A DNA stretch of 64,000 bases from Desulfurococcales archaeon (GCA_027022365.1 JALVYU010000026.1:496001-560000), one strand, 5' to 3'. Numbered from the stretch's first letter, positions 19,033 to 27,224 are shown. Notes: generated by a model not told the origin, from the sequence alone. Translations and numbers: made by a program.

Positions 19033-19268
19033 TAACGCAGAAGAAAGTAGTTGAAGCAGTCAATGAATTCAATAGAATAAGCAATCACACGATCAGAAAA
19101 TACATATACGAGCTGATGGAACTACTCGATGACCATGAATTACTAACAATAATAATGAATAATGTGAAAGACTTTGGAATAAGGAAAAAAGCATACGAGA
19201 TACTACAGAAACGCATTAAACAAGTTAATAATAATGGCTTGGAACATGACTATGCTGTAAAACACTAA
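19029..19268 (+). CDS. Unknown 79-residue helical protein, last gene of the early operon
   Basis: ATG 19029 is chosen because GGGTGAG lies directly upstream, inside the end of the previous gene. The product is all helical and charged (KKVVEAVNEFNRISNHTIRK). It overlaps the convergent minus-strand gene 19203-19463 by 66 nt. No family is recognised. Confidence 0.6.
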   Translation: MITQKKVVEAVNEFNRISNHTIRKYIYELMELLDDHELLTIIMNNVKDFGIRKKAYEILQKRIKQVNNNGLEHDYAVKH

Positions 19269-19463
19269 TAGTTTCTTATCCATACTAAAATAAAGATAAA
19301 CACCCAGGCCTATCTTAAACAATAGAAGCAAAAACCAGTTATGCAACAAGAGATTAACTACAGGATTAAGCTCTCTGGCCCCACTTCTAATAGCTAAGTA
19401 AGTAGTTAAAACATCTAGAAGCTGTAATCCTACAATATATATGAGTAAGAGTTTATTCTTCAT
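19203..19463 (-). CDS. Small membrane protein resembling DUF5658
   Basis: The 86-residue product has three hydrophobic segments (about 5-24, 36-57 and 64-84). It carries the LLDVLTTYLAIRSGARELNP motif near the N-terminus, as in the DUF5658 family of archaeal and bacterial membrane proteins with unknown role. Its start overlaps the end of the ATPase gene by 11 nt, so the two are cotranslated. It is the last gene of the minus-strand operon led from 21368. Confidence 0.65.
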   Translation of the reverse strand: MKNKLLLIYIVGLQLLDVLTTYLAIRSGARELNPVVNLLLHNWFLLLLFKIGLGVYLYFSMDKKLLVFYSIVMFQAIIINLFNAFL

Positions 19464-20256
19464 AGAAAGCTCTCCACTTTAGTTCTTGTTTAAGCTTCTT
19501 CCACTCCTCATAGATGTAATCCATTATTTTACTCGGGCCTATTTCACGAGAAGCCATTATCAGTTTAGTGTATAGGTTTAGGTAAGCATTTCTTATCTTC
19601 TCGTATTCATTATAGTTAGGGGTTCTCAGCACAATGTGATCTACATATATGTTTGCACTATCCCAGTAGAATTTACCCCATTCCGTATATCTTTCTCTCC
19701 TAACTTGTATCTCTGCAATGCTCTGGGGAGTCTTATGGTTAGATGTCCCGTTCCTTATCATTCTTACTCTGAACTTATAGAGATTACCATTATTCTTGAT
19801 GTTTCGTGGTAAACTATACTCGCTAGTCATAGTCATTAGCACAGCTCCGATATTAACTCTTAGCGTCTCAAACGCTCCACGAATACCGATACTCATAGGA
19901 TGCCATGAAGTCCTTTTCAACAGCTCCATCCAAATACCCGCATCATCCCAGATAAGAATGGGTATCCATATATTGTTTCTCTGCAAATAATCAACGGCTT
20001 GTTGAAAATCAAAGGGAGTAAACACTATAAACTTGAGAACTTGATCCCAATCTCGGATAAACTCGTAAGCCACTTTCATAGCATAAATACTCTTGCCCGC
20101 ACCAGTCTTACCATAGATCCCAACTATTGTACCACTATTATAGGTCTTTATCTCGATAAACAAGAGCCTACTAAGGTTCTTTCTAGGCTTAGCAATGTTT
20201 AAACTAGGTAAGGGTATGGGGGTACCCCCCTCAATATATGTCAATTTTTCTACCAT
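19453..20256 (-). CDS. P-loop ATPase of element A
   Basis: The 267-residue protein has a Walker A motif GIYGKTGAGKS (about residues 46-56) and a Walker B-like PILIWDDAG (about 97-105). It continues with a region rich in Arg/Thr that may hold a sensor. The DDAG form resembles small virus and plasmid ATPases of crenarchaea (for example the SSV B251 type, by memory only), not host FtsK/HerA. It could serve DNA packaging, replication initiation or virion assembly. It overlaps its neighbours on both sides within a five-gene minus operon. Confidence 0.75.
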   Translation of the reverse strand: MVEKLTYIEGGTPIPLPSLNIAKPRKNLSRLLFIEIKTYNSGTIVGIYGKTGAGKSIYAMKVAYEFIRDWDQVLKFIVFTPFDFQQAVDYLQRNNIWIPILIWDDAGIWMELLKRTSWHPMSIGIRGAFETLRVNIGAVLMTMTSEYSLPRNIKNNGNLYKFRVRMIRNGTSNHKTPQSIAEIQVRRERYTEWGKFYWDSANIYVDHIVLRTPNYNEYEKIRNAYLNLYTKLIMASREIGPSKIMDYIYEEWKKLKQELKWRAFYEE

Positions 20257-20687
20257 TCACCTTCTCCCTCAAATGTTTCTTGCCTACGCTTTATACGTGA
20301 AAGACTAATGTTTTGGAGTATTCTCCAGGCTCTGCCGCCTGCTATCGCTATGAGTTCTTTGACGCCCTTTCTCTTGTGTGCTCTCTTAAAGATGACATAG
20401 TTTCTAATGAAGTTGATTAGGATTGGGTCTGGTATTAGCTCGCTTATAGCCTTAAGCGTTGCCAGTGCTTTTACTTCTCCGCCCGATAATTCCGTAAGAG
20501 TATACTTGGCTAAGCCCCTTGGATTAACCAACAACTCCACTGCTTTCTTCTGTCCCGCTGCGAGATCTCCTTCGAGGCCTTCCCAGAAGTCTTCTTCCTC
20601 ATCATCGAGTATCGGTAGACTAAAGTCCTGTATATCCAAGTCATCGGCTTCTTCTTTTTCTTTCCTTTTCTTCTTAGACTTAGCCAT
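20250..20687 (-). CDS. Unknown 145-residue protein with charged N-terminus
   Basis: The first 45 residues are a lysine-rich stretch followed by an acidic one (DDEEEDFWEG), likely disordered. The rest is helical, with LAKYTLTELSGGEVKALATL. The start lies 1 nt after the preceding small gene, and the end overlaps the ATPase start by 7 nt. The close coupling suggests it is a partner of the ATPase. No family is recognised. Confidence 0.7.
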   Translation of the reverse strand: MAKSKKKRKEKEEADDLDIQDFSLPILDDEEEDFWEGLEGDLAAGQKKAVELLVNPRGLAKYTLTELSGGEVKALATLKAISELIPDPILINFIRNYVIFKRAHKRKGVKELIAIAGGRAWRILQNISLSRIKRRQETFEGEGEW

Positions 20688-20688
20688 G

Positions 20689-20817
20689 TTATTCGCCCCA
20701 ATAATTACTCAACTCCTCATAGTCTCTCTCGTTAAGCTCTTCCCTCAATAGAAAATATTCTAGTAGAAAAGCCGCCTTTCCCAAGGCTTTAAGAATCATG
20801 AACCTATAATACGCCAT
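20689..20817 (-). CDS. Unknown 42-residue protein
   Basis: The frame runs ATG 20817 to TAA 20689 with GGTGA upstream. It fits exactly between its neighbours, with gaps of 5 nt and 1 nt. The product has a short hydrophobic helix (FMILKALGKAAFLLEYFLL) followed by an acidic end. Its placement in a tight operon supports it being real. Confidence 0.6.
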   Translation of the reverse strand: MAYYRFMILKALGKAAFLLEYFLLREELNERDYEELSNYWGE

Positions 20818-20822
20818 TTTAT

Positions 20823-21368
20823 TCACCTTATGATAATGCTATGACCGAGCAATGGTAAAACGAAGAAGATCAACAATATGATGATAACCATTCCAGTAAA
20901 CATATATAATATAGCTTCTCCCTTTGAGACGGTGATCTTTCCTAGCAATTTATGTATTGAGTGGCTAGCAATGTAGTTGTACAGAGTTCTTGGATTCAAT
21001 ACTACAGGGTTGAGTTTTCCGGTTTTAACATCTTTAGGCGGATCCTCAAACTGGTATAATGCATTAGTATTAGCGTCAAGTATGTAGAGCTGATAAGTGT
21101 TTCTACCCATTCTCAGGAGATATGGTTCCTTCTTCTCGACTCTATACAGCTTGTTCTTATCAACTATTATTGTCCCGTCCTCGAAAACCATAGCGTTTTT
21201 CTTCAACTCTATGATGTCGCCGTTTCTAATCATTACTACAGCTTTACCTATTTTCTTGATCTCGTTCTTGTTCATTGTTTTGCTCGGTAGTTGTGAATAC
21301 ATCACCTTAGCAATCGGATAGACAAGGATCAGCAATATCACTAGTAGGAAATACAGTATCCATTCCAT
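20823..21368 (-). CDS. Unknown membrane protein with cytoplasmic or luminal beta domain
   Basis: The 181-residue product has an N-terminal membrane helix (4-23) and a C-terminal one (about 151-173). Between them is a mixed domain that includes KKIGKAVVMIRNGDIIELKK and LYQFEDPPKDVKTGKL. It is the first gene of the five-gene minus operon with the ATPase. Its promoter carries the AGCTTTTC box 5 nt before the TATA element (21400-21418). It may anchor the ATPase to a membrane; this is inference. Confidence 0.7.
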   Translation of the reverse strand: MEWILYFLLVILLILVYPIAKVMYSQLPSKTMNKNEIKKIGKAVVMIRNGDIIELKKNAMVFEDGTIIVDKNKLYRVEKKEPYLLRMGRNTYQLYILDANTNALYQFEDPPKDVKTGKLNPVVLNPRTLYNYIASHSIHKLLGKITVSKGEAILYMFTGMVIIILLIFFVLPLLGHSIIIR

Positions 21369-21399
21369 AAGATCACCAAGAACTAGTTTATCTCAGCCC

Positions 21400-21418
21400 T
21401 TATAAGAGCCGAAAAGCT
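21400..21418 (-). promoter_or_regulatory. Class II promoter of the ATPase operon (AGCTTTTC-N5-TTATAA)
   Basis: On the minus strand AGCTTTTC (21411-21418) is followed after 5 nt by TTATAA (21400-21405). The start codon at 21368 is about 32 nt from the TATA. The box faces the box of the divergent promoter (21435-21442) as an inverted pair 16 nt apart. Confidence 0.6.
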
Positions 21419-21434
21419 CACGTAAGCTATCATC

Positions 21435-21453
21435 AGCTTTTCACAGGATATAT
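21435..21453 (+). promoter_or_regulatory. Class II promoter of the 21488 gene (AGCTTTTC-N5-ATATAT)
   Basis: AGCTTTTC (21435-21442) lies 5 nt before ATATAT (21448-21453). The predicted transcript would start near 21478, very close to the GGTGAG site at 21475. Confidence 0.6.
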
Positions 21454-21487
21454 TTTTAATTCCAAGTTCTTCTCGGTGAGAGAGTGT

Positions 21488-22666
21488 ATGAAGCACTACT
21501 TACCATTATTACTGTTACTGCTTATCTTGCCTGGTATACTAGTAACTGGTTCTACAACTACAACTCAAATAGGTCCAGGCGTAGATACTCAAAGAAGTGA
21601 TGCCCAATGGTACTATTTCGGACCGATGACATACGATATGTATCCATTCGGAGACATCTACATAGAGTTCCATGTTCCAGCTAATGGAACATATACATTC
21701 TATATTGGGTGGGGTACGGTTGAGCAGCATGCAAGCGGATATATTCAGTTCGAGCTAACGGATAATAATAACAATTACATTAAAGATACAACAATAACAT
21801 TCAGCGATGGAGTAGAGTTCCACACAGAACAACTATTCAGCGTTTATTTAACCAAGGGAACGTATAGGCTATGGATAAAGCCCCATTTCACAGACGGATC
21901 CCTTATGCTGCTAAGCTATGACCCTTCAACAGATCCCAGCAACAGCTACTACAATCATCCACAAAATGGCTGGATCCAGCTAAGGGATCTAGCCTGGTAT
22001 GCACTATATGATAATAGTGCAGGATCCGGAAGTACAGGCACAACCAGTATCCCAGAACCCAGGGCAGTTTATAATCCGAACGACATATGGAGCGACTCTA
22101 ACTATGTATATGTAAAGATCACTATTTGGAACTGGAAAAACGGGACAACAATAACAATCTATAGATACGATGAGATCCTAGACACATATACAGATAAACA
22201 ACAATTCATAGTTCAAAATACTGGTAAACAAACAATAATCGCAAAATTCAAGCGGATCAATGGTGGAGAATACTCTGGTGATTACATCTATATCCAGGGC
22301 TATGATCTCAACGGAAACTATTATAGTATGAGACTGCAGCGCTTTAACATAACAGTAGCCCCTAAGGGATGGCTAGATGAAATCAAGCAATGGTTCCAGG
22401 CACTATACAGTTATGCAGGCCTAGCTTTTGCAACCGTTAAAGCAATAGTACCGTATGCTGGGATATTCTATATGTTAGCATTGACTGGAGTATTATTTCA
22501 ATGTATAAAAGAACTAAGCATCACGCCATTATTCGATTTCTTCTACAAGCAGTATACTATGCTTGTAAGCCTGGCCAATTTTGCCATAAAAATAGCCCAG
22601 ATAATATATAATGGTTTTAAGGCATTAGCACAAGCCATTATCTCAATTATTACTAGCCTAGTCTAA
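21488..22666 (+). CDS. Secreted, membrane-anchored envelope-type protein (392 residues)
   Basis: ATG 21488 lies 7 nt after GGTGAG. A signal peptide (LPLLLLLLILPGILVTGS) opens the protein. About 270 residues of beta-rich ectodomain follow, with many Asn-X-Ser/Thr sites. Around residues 312-392 come hydrophobic and amphipathic helices that probably anchor it. It is the largest anchored protein of the element and a fair candidate for a virion surface protein. No similarity to a named family is recognised. Confidence 0.7.
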   Translation: MKHYLPLLLLLLILPGILVTGSTTTTQIGPGVDTQRSDAQWYYFGPMTYDMYPFGDIYIEFHVPANGTYTFYIGWGTVEQHASGYIQFELTDNNNNYIKDTTITFSDGVEFHTEQLFSVYLTKGTYRLWIKPHFTDGSLMLLSYDPSTDPSNSYYNHPQNGWIQLRDLAWYALYDNSAGSGSTGTTSIPEPRAVYNPNDIWSDSNYVYVKITIWNWKNGTTITIYRYDEILDTYTDKQQFIVQNTGKQTIIAKFKRINGGEYSGDYIYIQGYDLNGNYYSMRLQRFNITVAPKGWLDEIKQWFQALYSYAGLAFATVKAIVPYAGIFYMLALTGVLFQCIKELSITPLFDFFYKQYTMLVSLANFAIKIAQIIYNGFKALAQAIISIITSLV

Positions 22667-22767
22667 AACATATCCCACAATAATTTTAACAACCTGTATG
22701 TTAAATAGCCTAAGCCTATGCATGATATGACTACTATTATAACCATAACGGGATCATCATACCACAT
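22663..22767 (-). CDS. Unknown 34-residue single-pass membrane peptide
   Basis: The ATG at 22767 overlaps the stop codon of the upstream minus gene (TAATG). The product is one hydrophobic helix, MVIIVVISCIGLGYLTY, with charged ends. It overlaps the convergent 21488 gene by 4 nt. The coupled start supports it. Confidence 0.5.
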   Translation of the reverse strand: MWYDDPVMVIIVVISCIGLGYLTYRLLKLLWDMF

Positions 22768-23054
22768 TATCGGTACACCTGGATAGGCTCCTCGATAACC
22801 GTTATGCCTAGTTCTCTCAGCTTATTTTTCAAAATAGAAATGCGGTTATCGTTAGCCCCATCTACTTGCACAACAAGTTTATACTTGTTAGGCGGATAAA
22901 TATCGGATACGCTGAATAACCATGTTGATAGCTTTACAAGCAGTAAGCCCGGCAATCGGTTCCTAAACCCCTGTGATACTTCGATCTTTCCTGTCGATCT
23001 ATTTATTAAATAGGCTTTGAGAATAATCGGTGGGTTTACTGGTTTACCGCCCAC
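22767..23054 (-). CDS. Unknown 95-residue protein
   Basis: GTG 23054 is chosen because GGTGATC lies just upstream; a TTG at 23066 would overlap that site. The product is beta/alpha mixed, with YKLVVQVDGANDNRISILKN and a C-terminal ITVIEEP strand. It has no membrane helix. It is one of two small minus-strand genes inserted between plus-strand envelope genes, and has its own AGCTTTTC-type promoter. Confidence 0.6.
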   Translation of the reverse strand: MGGKPVNPPIILKAYLINRSTGKIEVSQGFRNRLPGLLLVKLSTWLFSVSDIYPPNKYKLVVQVDGANDNRISILKNKLRELGITVIEEPIQVYR

Positions 23055-23088
23055 ACGGATCACCAAGTTTAGCCTATATAAATAGCCG

Positions 23089-23107
23089 ATATAAAAGCTG
23101 AAAAGCT
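23089..23107 (-). promoter_or_regulatory. Class II promoter of the 23054 gene (AGCTTTTC-N5-TTATAT)
   Basis: On the minus strand AGCTTTTC (23100-23107) is followed after 5 nt by TTATAT (23089-23094). The start codon lies about 35 nt downstream of the TATA, in line with the other class II promoters of the element. Confidence 0.6.
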
Positions 23108-23133
23108 TATGATAGCTTGGCTGAGCATTGTAT

Positions 23134-23152
23134 AGTTTCTCGTGTTATATAT
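23134..23152 (+). promoter_or_regulatory. Class II promoter variant of the 23185 gene (AGTTTCTC-N5-ATATAT)
   Basis: AGTTTCTC (23134-23141) differs from AGCTTTTC at two positions but keeps the 5-nt gap to ATATAT (23147-23152). It stands 33 nt before the ATG at 23185. Confidence 0.45.
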
Positions 23153-23184
23153 ACTCCCAACCGAAACTATTCTAGGTGATATAA

Positions 23185-23424
23185 ATGTTTGGAAGAGTGA
23201 AGGCTAAATTATCTGGCCTTAGGCTTCGAGCAAAGATGATAAAGTACATGGCAGTAATAGCCTTAACACTTGGAGAAACAACTACTATTGACAGCACACA
23301 GTTCACTAACATGATAAACAGCATGCTACCGCTCATACTAGGAATGATAGGTATAGCATTACCGCTAATCTTCATTAAGTACATTATGCGTTTCCTCGAG
23401 AAAATCCTCAGCGGATTCGGCTAA
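23185..23424 (+). CDS. Small hydrophobic protein, candidate major coat/membrane protein
   Basis: The 79-residue product has a basic N-terminus, a short hydrophobic helix (YMAVIALTLG, 21-30), a polar linker and a long hydrophobic helix (about 47-70) ending in KYIMRFLEKI. The small size, two-helix layout and own promoter recall the major coat proteins of crenarchaeal spindle-shaped viruses; this is analogy only. The C-terminal helix is closely related to that of the next gene (19 of 28 positions identical). Confidence 0.65.
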   Translation: MFGRVKAKLSGLRLRAKMIKYMAVIALTLGETTTIDSTQFTNMINSMLPLILGMIGIALPLIFIKYIMRFLEKILSGFG

Positions 23425-23463
23425 CGCTAACATCACAGTAGCAATATTAATAGGTGATCAGGA

Positions 23464-24135
23464 ATGCAAACAAGCAAGCTAATACCATTTGTTTTCATAA
23501 TTGTCCTAACACTTGGCATTACTTGGGGAGCTTATCAAACACTTGAACAGATAAGTATCCCCTATACAACGTTTAGATCAACTGGTATAACCTGGTATCC
23601 GTTAAGCAAAGCATATGACACGAATCATTTGCTAATAGGTATTCAGCCAGTCAATATACAGTTTAACAGTACAGCAACACAGAAGAAAATTGTAATAGAG
23701 ATTGCTGGATCTGATGCTTCAAACCATCTCGACCTGGCGTTCTATGATAATGGCATAATAGATATTGTTGGAACAACATCATCGGGAGCAACAAAATTAG
23801 CTGATACATCAAGCAGCGGCGTAAAATGGCAGGATACAAACTTTATCATCGTTGAGATAACAGGTACGACTGTAAAGGTAGAGACGGATAACGGAACCGT
23901 ATTGGCAAGTGTTACATGGGATAACATGCCCTCGACAATAGAGCAGATCGGCGGTAGTGCCGGAGTAGATTCGTTAACTGGCGGAACGGTTTATGTTGCT
24001 ATACTATATGATCCATACCAGTCAATAACTAGCTCGATGACATCAATGTTTCCACTGGTTGCTGTGATGATAGGTATTGCAATACCACTACTGTTCCTGA
24101 AGATGATCATGAGATTCCTAAACAAGATATTCTAG
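23464..24135 (+). CDS. Membrane-anchored paralogue of the 23185 protein with inserted ectodomain
   Basis: The 223-residue product opens with a hydrophobic helix (FVFIIVLTLGITW) and ends with a helix that shares MIGIA-PL-F-K-IMRFL-KI with the 79-residue neighbour. Between the two helices lies about 165 residues of beta-rich, Ser/Thr/Gly-rich ectodomain with several glycosylation sites. The arrangement suggests that an ectodomain was inserted into a duplicated coat-like hairpin. A T-tract follows the gene (24137-24144). Confidence 0.7.
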   Translation: MQTSKLIPFVFIIVLTLGITWGAYQTLEQISIPYTTFRSTGITWYPLSKAYDTNHLLIGIQPVNIQFNSTATQKKIVIEIAGSDASNHLDLAFYDNGIIDIVGTTSSGATKLADTSSSGVKWQDTNFIIVEITGTTVKVETDNGTVLASVTWDNMPSTIEQIGGSAGVDSLTGGTVYVAILYDPYQSITSSMTSMFPLVAVMIGIAIPLLFLKMIMRFLNKIF

Positions 24136-24172
24136 TCTTTTTTCTTCACTAACATTATTATGGGGGTACGCA

Positions 24173-25150
24173 TTGAAGTATTTGCCTGTATTTTTGATGA
24201 TACTCATAGTTTTATCGGGTCTAGGAATAACTTTTCTGAATAATAGTCCCAATTACAGCTATAGCTTGGATAAGAATGATTTGAGGCATTTCCTTGAATC
24301 GCAATATATACCAAGCATTGGATTGCTCAGAGCAGCTACAACTACATATCCTGATAACATTACAATATATATTTCCAACGATAATGTCTTGGCTGCGAGA
24401 GCCTTAGCCGTTCTCGGATCACCATTAGCTTCAAAGGTCTTAACAATTCTAAATAATAATTTCAGCGGTGGATGGAATGGCAAAATAGATATACTGCTTG
24501 GTAGGGATATACCGGACAACTTCTACTCTAGCTATAACGAGCTTGTTAAAGAAGATGACGGTTACAGAATTGTCTGGGAAAAACTAAATACTTCTATCAT
24601 CATAACTGACTGGTATAACTACGCTGATCTCCTAGTATATCATGCCCTGGACAGACTATTATGGGGTTCTAGGCCTGAGGCCGAGAAATCGTTTCTTAAT
24701 TTAACCAAAATGTGGGATGGATATGGTTTCCGGGATAAGCCTACAAGCGAAACCGGTGTCTATGCAGTCTACAAGTGCGCTCTTTTCATTTATCTCTATA
24801 GAGCGCTAGAAGCAGCAGGTTCTAACGTTATCTACCGTTATAGAGATATCTATGAGAAATGCCTAGAAATAATAGCAAAAGCACAGGACGCCATTAAAGG
24901 CGGTATTCATACAGATTATCGTATAGTTAATGGAAGAATTATTATCCAAGGAGACATGAATACTGAGACGACCAGCATGGTAGTATTAGCATTGTACTCA
25001 AACTATCCAGTCGTGATAGGATCCCATGCTAAATCGTCTCAGAGACTAGTGCCTGGATATGTCTATAGTTTTGGATATAATATTTTGGCGTGGACATTAT
25101 CATTTGTTGTATTTGGGGCAGTTACTAGATTCTTAAGGAAGCTGATGTAA
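24173..25150 (+). CDS. Secreted, C-terminally anchored protein with a toroid-like helical domain
   Basis: TTG 24173 follows a GGGGGT site. The 325-residue product has a signal peptide (5-22) and a C-terminal membrane helix (303-319) followed by RKLM. The helical middle carries WDGYG (181-185) and NTETTS (263-268). These recur in order as WDGNG and NAETTL in the next gene. The repeats resemble the alpha/alpha toroid of terpene-cyclase-like or thioester-domain proteins. It is probably a surface protein of the virion. Confidence 0.65.
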   Translation: MKYLPVFLMILIVLSGLGITFLNNSPNYSYSLDKNDLRHFLESQYIPSIGLLRAATTTYPDNITIYISNDNVLAARALAVLGSPLASKVLTILNNNFSGGWNGKIDILLGRDIPDNFYSSYNELVKEDDGYRIVWEKLNTSIIITDWYNYADLLVYHALDRLLWGSRPEAEKSFLNLTKMWDGYGFRDKPTSETGVYAVYKCALFIYLYRALEAAGSNVIYRYRDIYEKCLEIIAKAQDAIKGGIHTDYRIVNGRIIIQGDMNTETTSMVVLALYSNYPVVIGSHAKSSQRLVPGYVYSFGYNILAWTLSFVVFGAVTRFLRKLM

Positions 25151-25159
25151 GCATTCATA

Positions 25160-25178
25160 AGCTTTTCGCCAAAAATAT
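25160..25178 (+). promoter_or_regulatory. Class II promoter of the 25211 gene (AGCTTTTC-N5-AAATAT)
   Basis: AGCTTTTC (25160-25167) lies 5 nt before AAATAT (25173-25178). The ATG at 25211 follows after 32 nt, with AGGTGGG as binding site. Confidence 0.6.
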
Positions 25179-25210
25179 GTTCCGCTCCTACCCCTTTCCT
25201 AGGTGGGATA

Positions 25211-26809
25211 ATGCATAAGATCCTAGCCATAGTCCTAATAGGCCTACTGCTCCTGAGCCTACCACTGCAAATAATGATGACAAACGCAAGCAGTACGCCA
25301 TCGCTATCATCGATTAAAAACGCTGTAAAACAAGCCTTGCATTATATTCTTAACATTAAACGTCAACTAGGAACATGGTATGTAATTAGCGAGTATCCAG
25401 CATTACCCATAGTAGTCCATGATGATGACGTATATGTTTATGGTTCATGGCATCATGATATATGGTTTATACCAGGATATTGGTACAACAAAGATGGATT
25501 AAGCTTCACAGGTAAAGTTAGCGGTGGTTCAATAACAACGACTGAATCAACCAGTTATATATCGACAACATATACATACTATATAGACATAATCTACAGC
25601 ACATCATATCATGAATATCCCTTGGCAAAACTCAAGGTTGAGGAAATAAGAACGTACTATTATGGTTCTCATAGTTATGACTCAAAAGTAAAGATCAGCG
25701 TAGAAGATGTTGACACAGATACAAATATACAGAACGCAGACCTATATGTTGGCGGCATCTATTTGGGTAGGCTTGGCGAAGCCTCGATATTTGAGACTAG
25801 TATACCCACAGTATTACCTGCAATGAGGACATCCGTTAGACACGTCGATATGCTCGCTCCCCTAGTCCTTAATGCTCTGAAAACAGATACGACAATAATG
25901 CATATGATAGCTCAATTCGTTAATGACACAATATCATATGTATGGGAAGGAAACCCGCCGCCTACACATGTTTATCTTGGACAATACCCAGACTATAGAC
26001 TGTACTATATATACGACATATACATGCCCATGCTCACCGGACTTGAATACATGGTTAATATCAAACAGCCTAACGGCGATCACTTCTGGGATGCTAAATG
26101 GTTCAGTTATGGTCTAGGATATGATAGAATACGAGACATGTTCAAAGTCAACGGATATATTGAATCGAATTACCCGGCTTATCCATATAGAAGCAAACTT
26201 GTTGGCGGGGCAACGGCTAGCGGCGCTCTACACTTGAATGGCGGCGATCTATTTCTATTTGCGGTGAGCAAAATTAATGATCCATTATATTATGCTTGGT
26301 GGGGACTGTACTATTGTAGCCAAGGAAAATACAATGATGCAGTAAATGAATGGAACAAGATAGTTAGTCATTGGGATGGAAACGGAATATATCTATCCGG
26401 AGAGCGAGGATATAGTACAGTAAGACTTGCGGCCGCTATAGCCTTAGGTTCAATCCTTGCGGGGATGGGTAAAATATCTTGGGACAAGATCGACCAAATG
26501 GTAAATGTCCTACTACAGCTCCAATGGACAGGGATAGGACATTATTCGCCTGATGGCTCAACAGTATACACAATTGTAAAGCCTGATCATATTGGTGGAT
26601 TCCTAGTAAGCTATGGGCCTATAGGAAGCTATGGGTTTGTCCCGTTCAGGCCTAGACTGATCGAAGATATACTAGATTATGCAAGCTCGCCACCAGAGTA
26701 CGGTGGTCCGCTACCCACTAACGCTGAAACAACATTATTGTCAATGATAGCATTAATGCAGTATGCTTACTGGAGATATGACGTGACTCCGGCCGAGCTT
26801 TTACAATAA
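25211..26809 (+). CDS. Large secreted protein, two-part (beta then helical toroid-like)
   Basis: The 532-residue product has a signal peptide (4-26) and no C-terminal anchor. Residues 50-200 are beta-rich and tyrosine-rich. Residues 260-525 are helical and share WDGNG (388-392) and NAETTL (504-509) with the 24173 protein, so the two appear to be paralogues over this part. The lack of an anchor suggests it binds another surface protein. It is the largest product of the element and a candidate host-recognition or spike protein. Confidence 0.65.
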   Translation: MHKILAIVLIGLLLLSLPLQIMMTNASSTPSLSSIKNAVKQALHYILNIKRQLGTWYVISEYPALPIVVHDDDVYVYGSWHHDIWFIPGYWYNKDGLSFTGKVSGGSITTTESTSYISTTYTYYIDIIYSTSYHEYPLAKLKVEEIRTYYYGSHSYDSKVKISVEDVDTDTNIQNADLYVGGIYLGRLGEASIFETSIPTVLPAMRTSVRHVDMLAPLVLNALKTDTTIMHMIAQFVNDTISYVWEGNPPPTHVYLGQYPDYRLYYIYDIYMPMLTGLEYMVNIKQPNGDHFWDAKWFSYGLGYDRIRDMFKVNGYIESNYPAYPYRSKLVGGATASGALHLNGGDLFLFAVSKINDPLYYAWWGLYYCSQGKYNDAVNEWNKIVSHWDGNGIYLSGERGYSTVRLAAAIALGSILAGMGKISWDKIDQMVNVLLQLQWTGIGHYSPDGSTVYTIVKPDHIGGFLVSYGPIGSYGFVPFRPRLIEDILDYASSPPEYGGPLPTNAETTLLSMIALMQYAYWRYDVTPAELLQ

Positions 26810-26865
26810 TCGAGCCAAAAATATCATATAATCTTTTTTCTTAAATTAGGAACCTGTAGGGGTGA

Positions 26866-27141
26866 ATGGCTTTGGAAACCGAACATTATATCGCTATTGG
26901 TTTTTTATCAACAGCATTACTACCATTCATCCTATTATTGTTCCCCATTGCTTATAGGATTGGGTGGTATTGTTTTAATTACTTCTATGTGGTCTTACCA
27001 TTGACTTATCTTGTGGCCTTCATGCTTTGGAGATGGAAAAAGAAGATATTATCAACAATAACAGCAGTCTTAGGCACAAGTCTGACAATCTACGGATTCT
27101 TATTATATTTAATAGCTCTAGCCCTTATCTCGGAATACTAG
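26866..27141 (+). CDS. Small multi-pass membrane protein
   Basis: The 91-residue product has three hydrophobic segments (about 8-30, 38-53 and 61-88). The ATG is preceded by AGGGGTGA. A T-tract at 26832-26838 may end the previous transcript or lie in this gene's leader. No family is recognised. It sits among the envelope-type genes. Confidence 0.6.
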   Translation: MALETEHYIAIGFLSTALLPFILLLFPIAYRIGWYCFNYFYVVLPLTYLVAFMLWRWKKKILSTITAVLGTSLTIYGFLLYLIALALISEY

Positions 27142-27224
27142 AATCCTTCTTAAGCTCATATTAGTTGTTTTTAGCTGACTGTGTCATCTATGTTTTTTAC
27201 TATCTATATTCTCTGGTGGGTAGC

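Noticed and set aside
27165-27224. An upstream extension of the secreted protein at 27225 and a weak class II promoter (AGCTGACT-N5-ATCTAT, 27173-27191)
   Set aside because: The TTG start lacks a binding site, and the promoter match is too poor to count with the five others.
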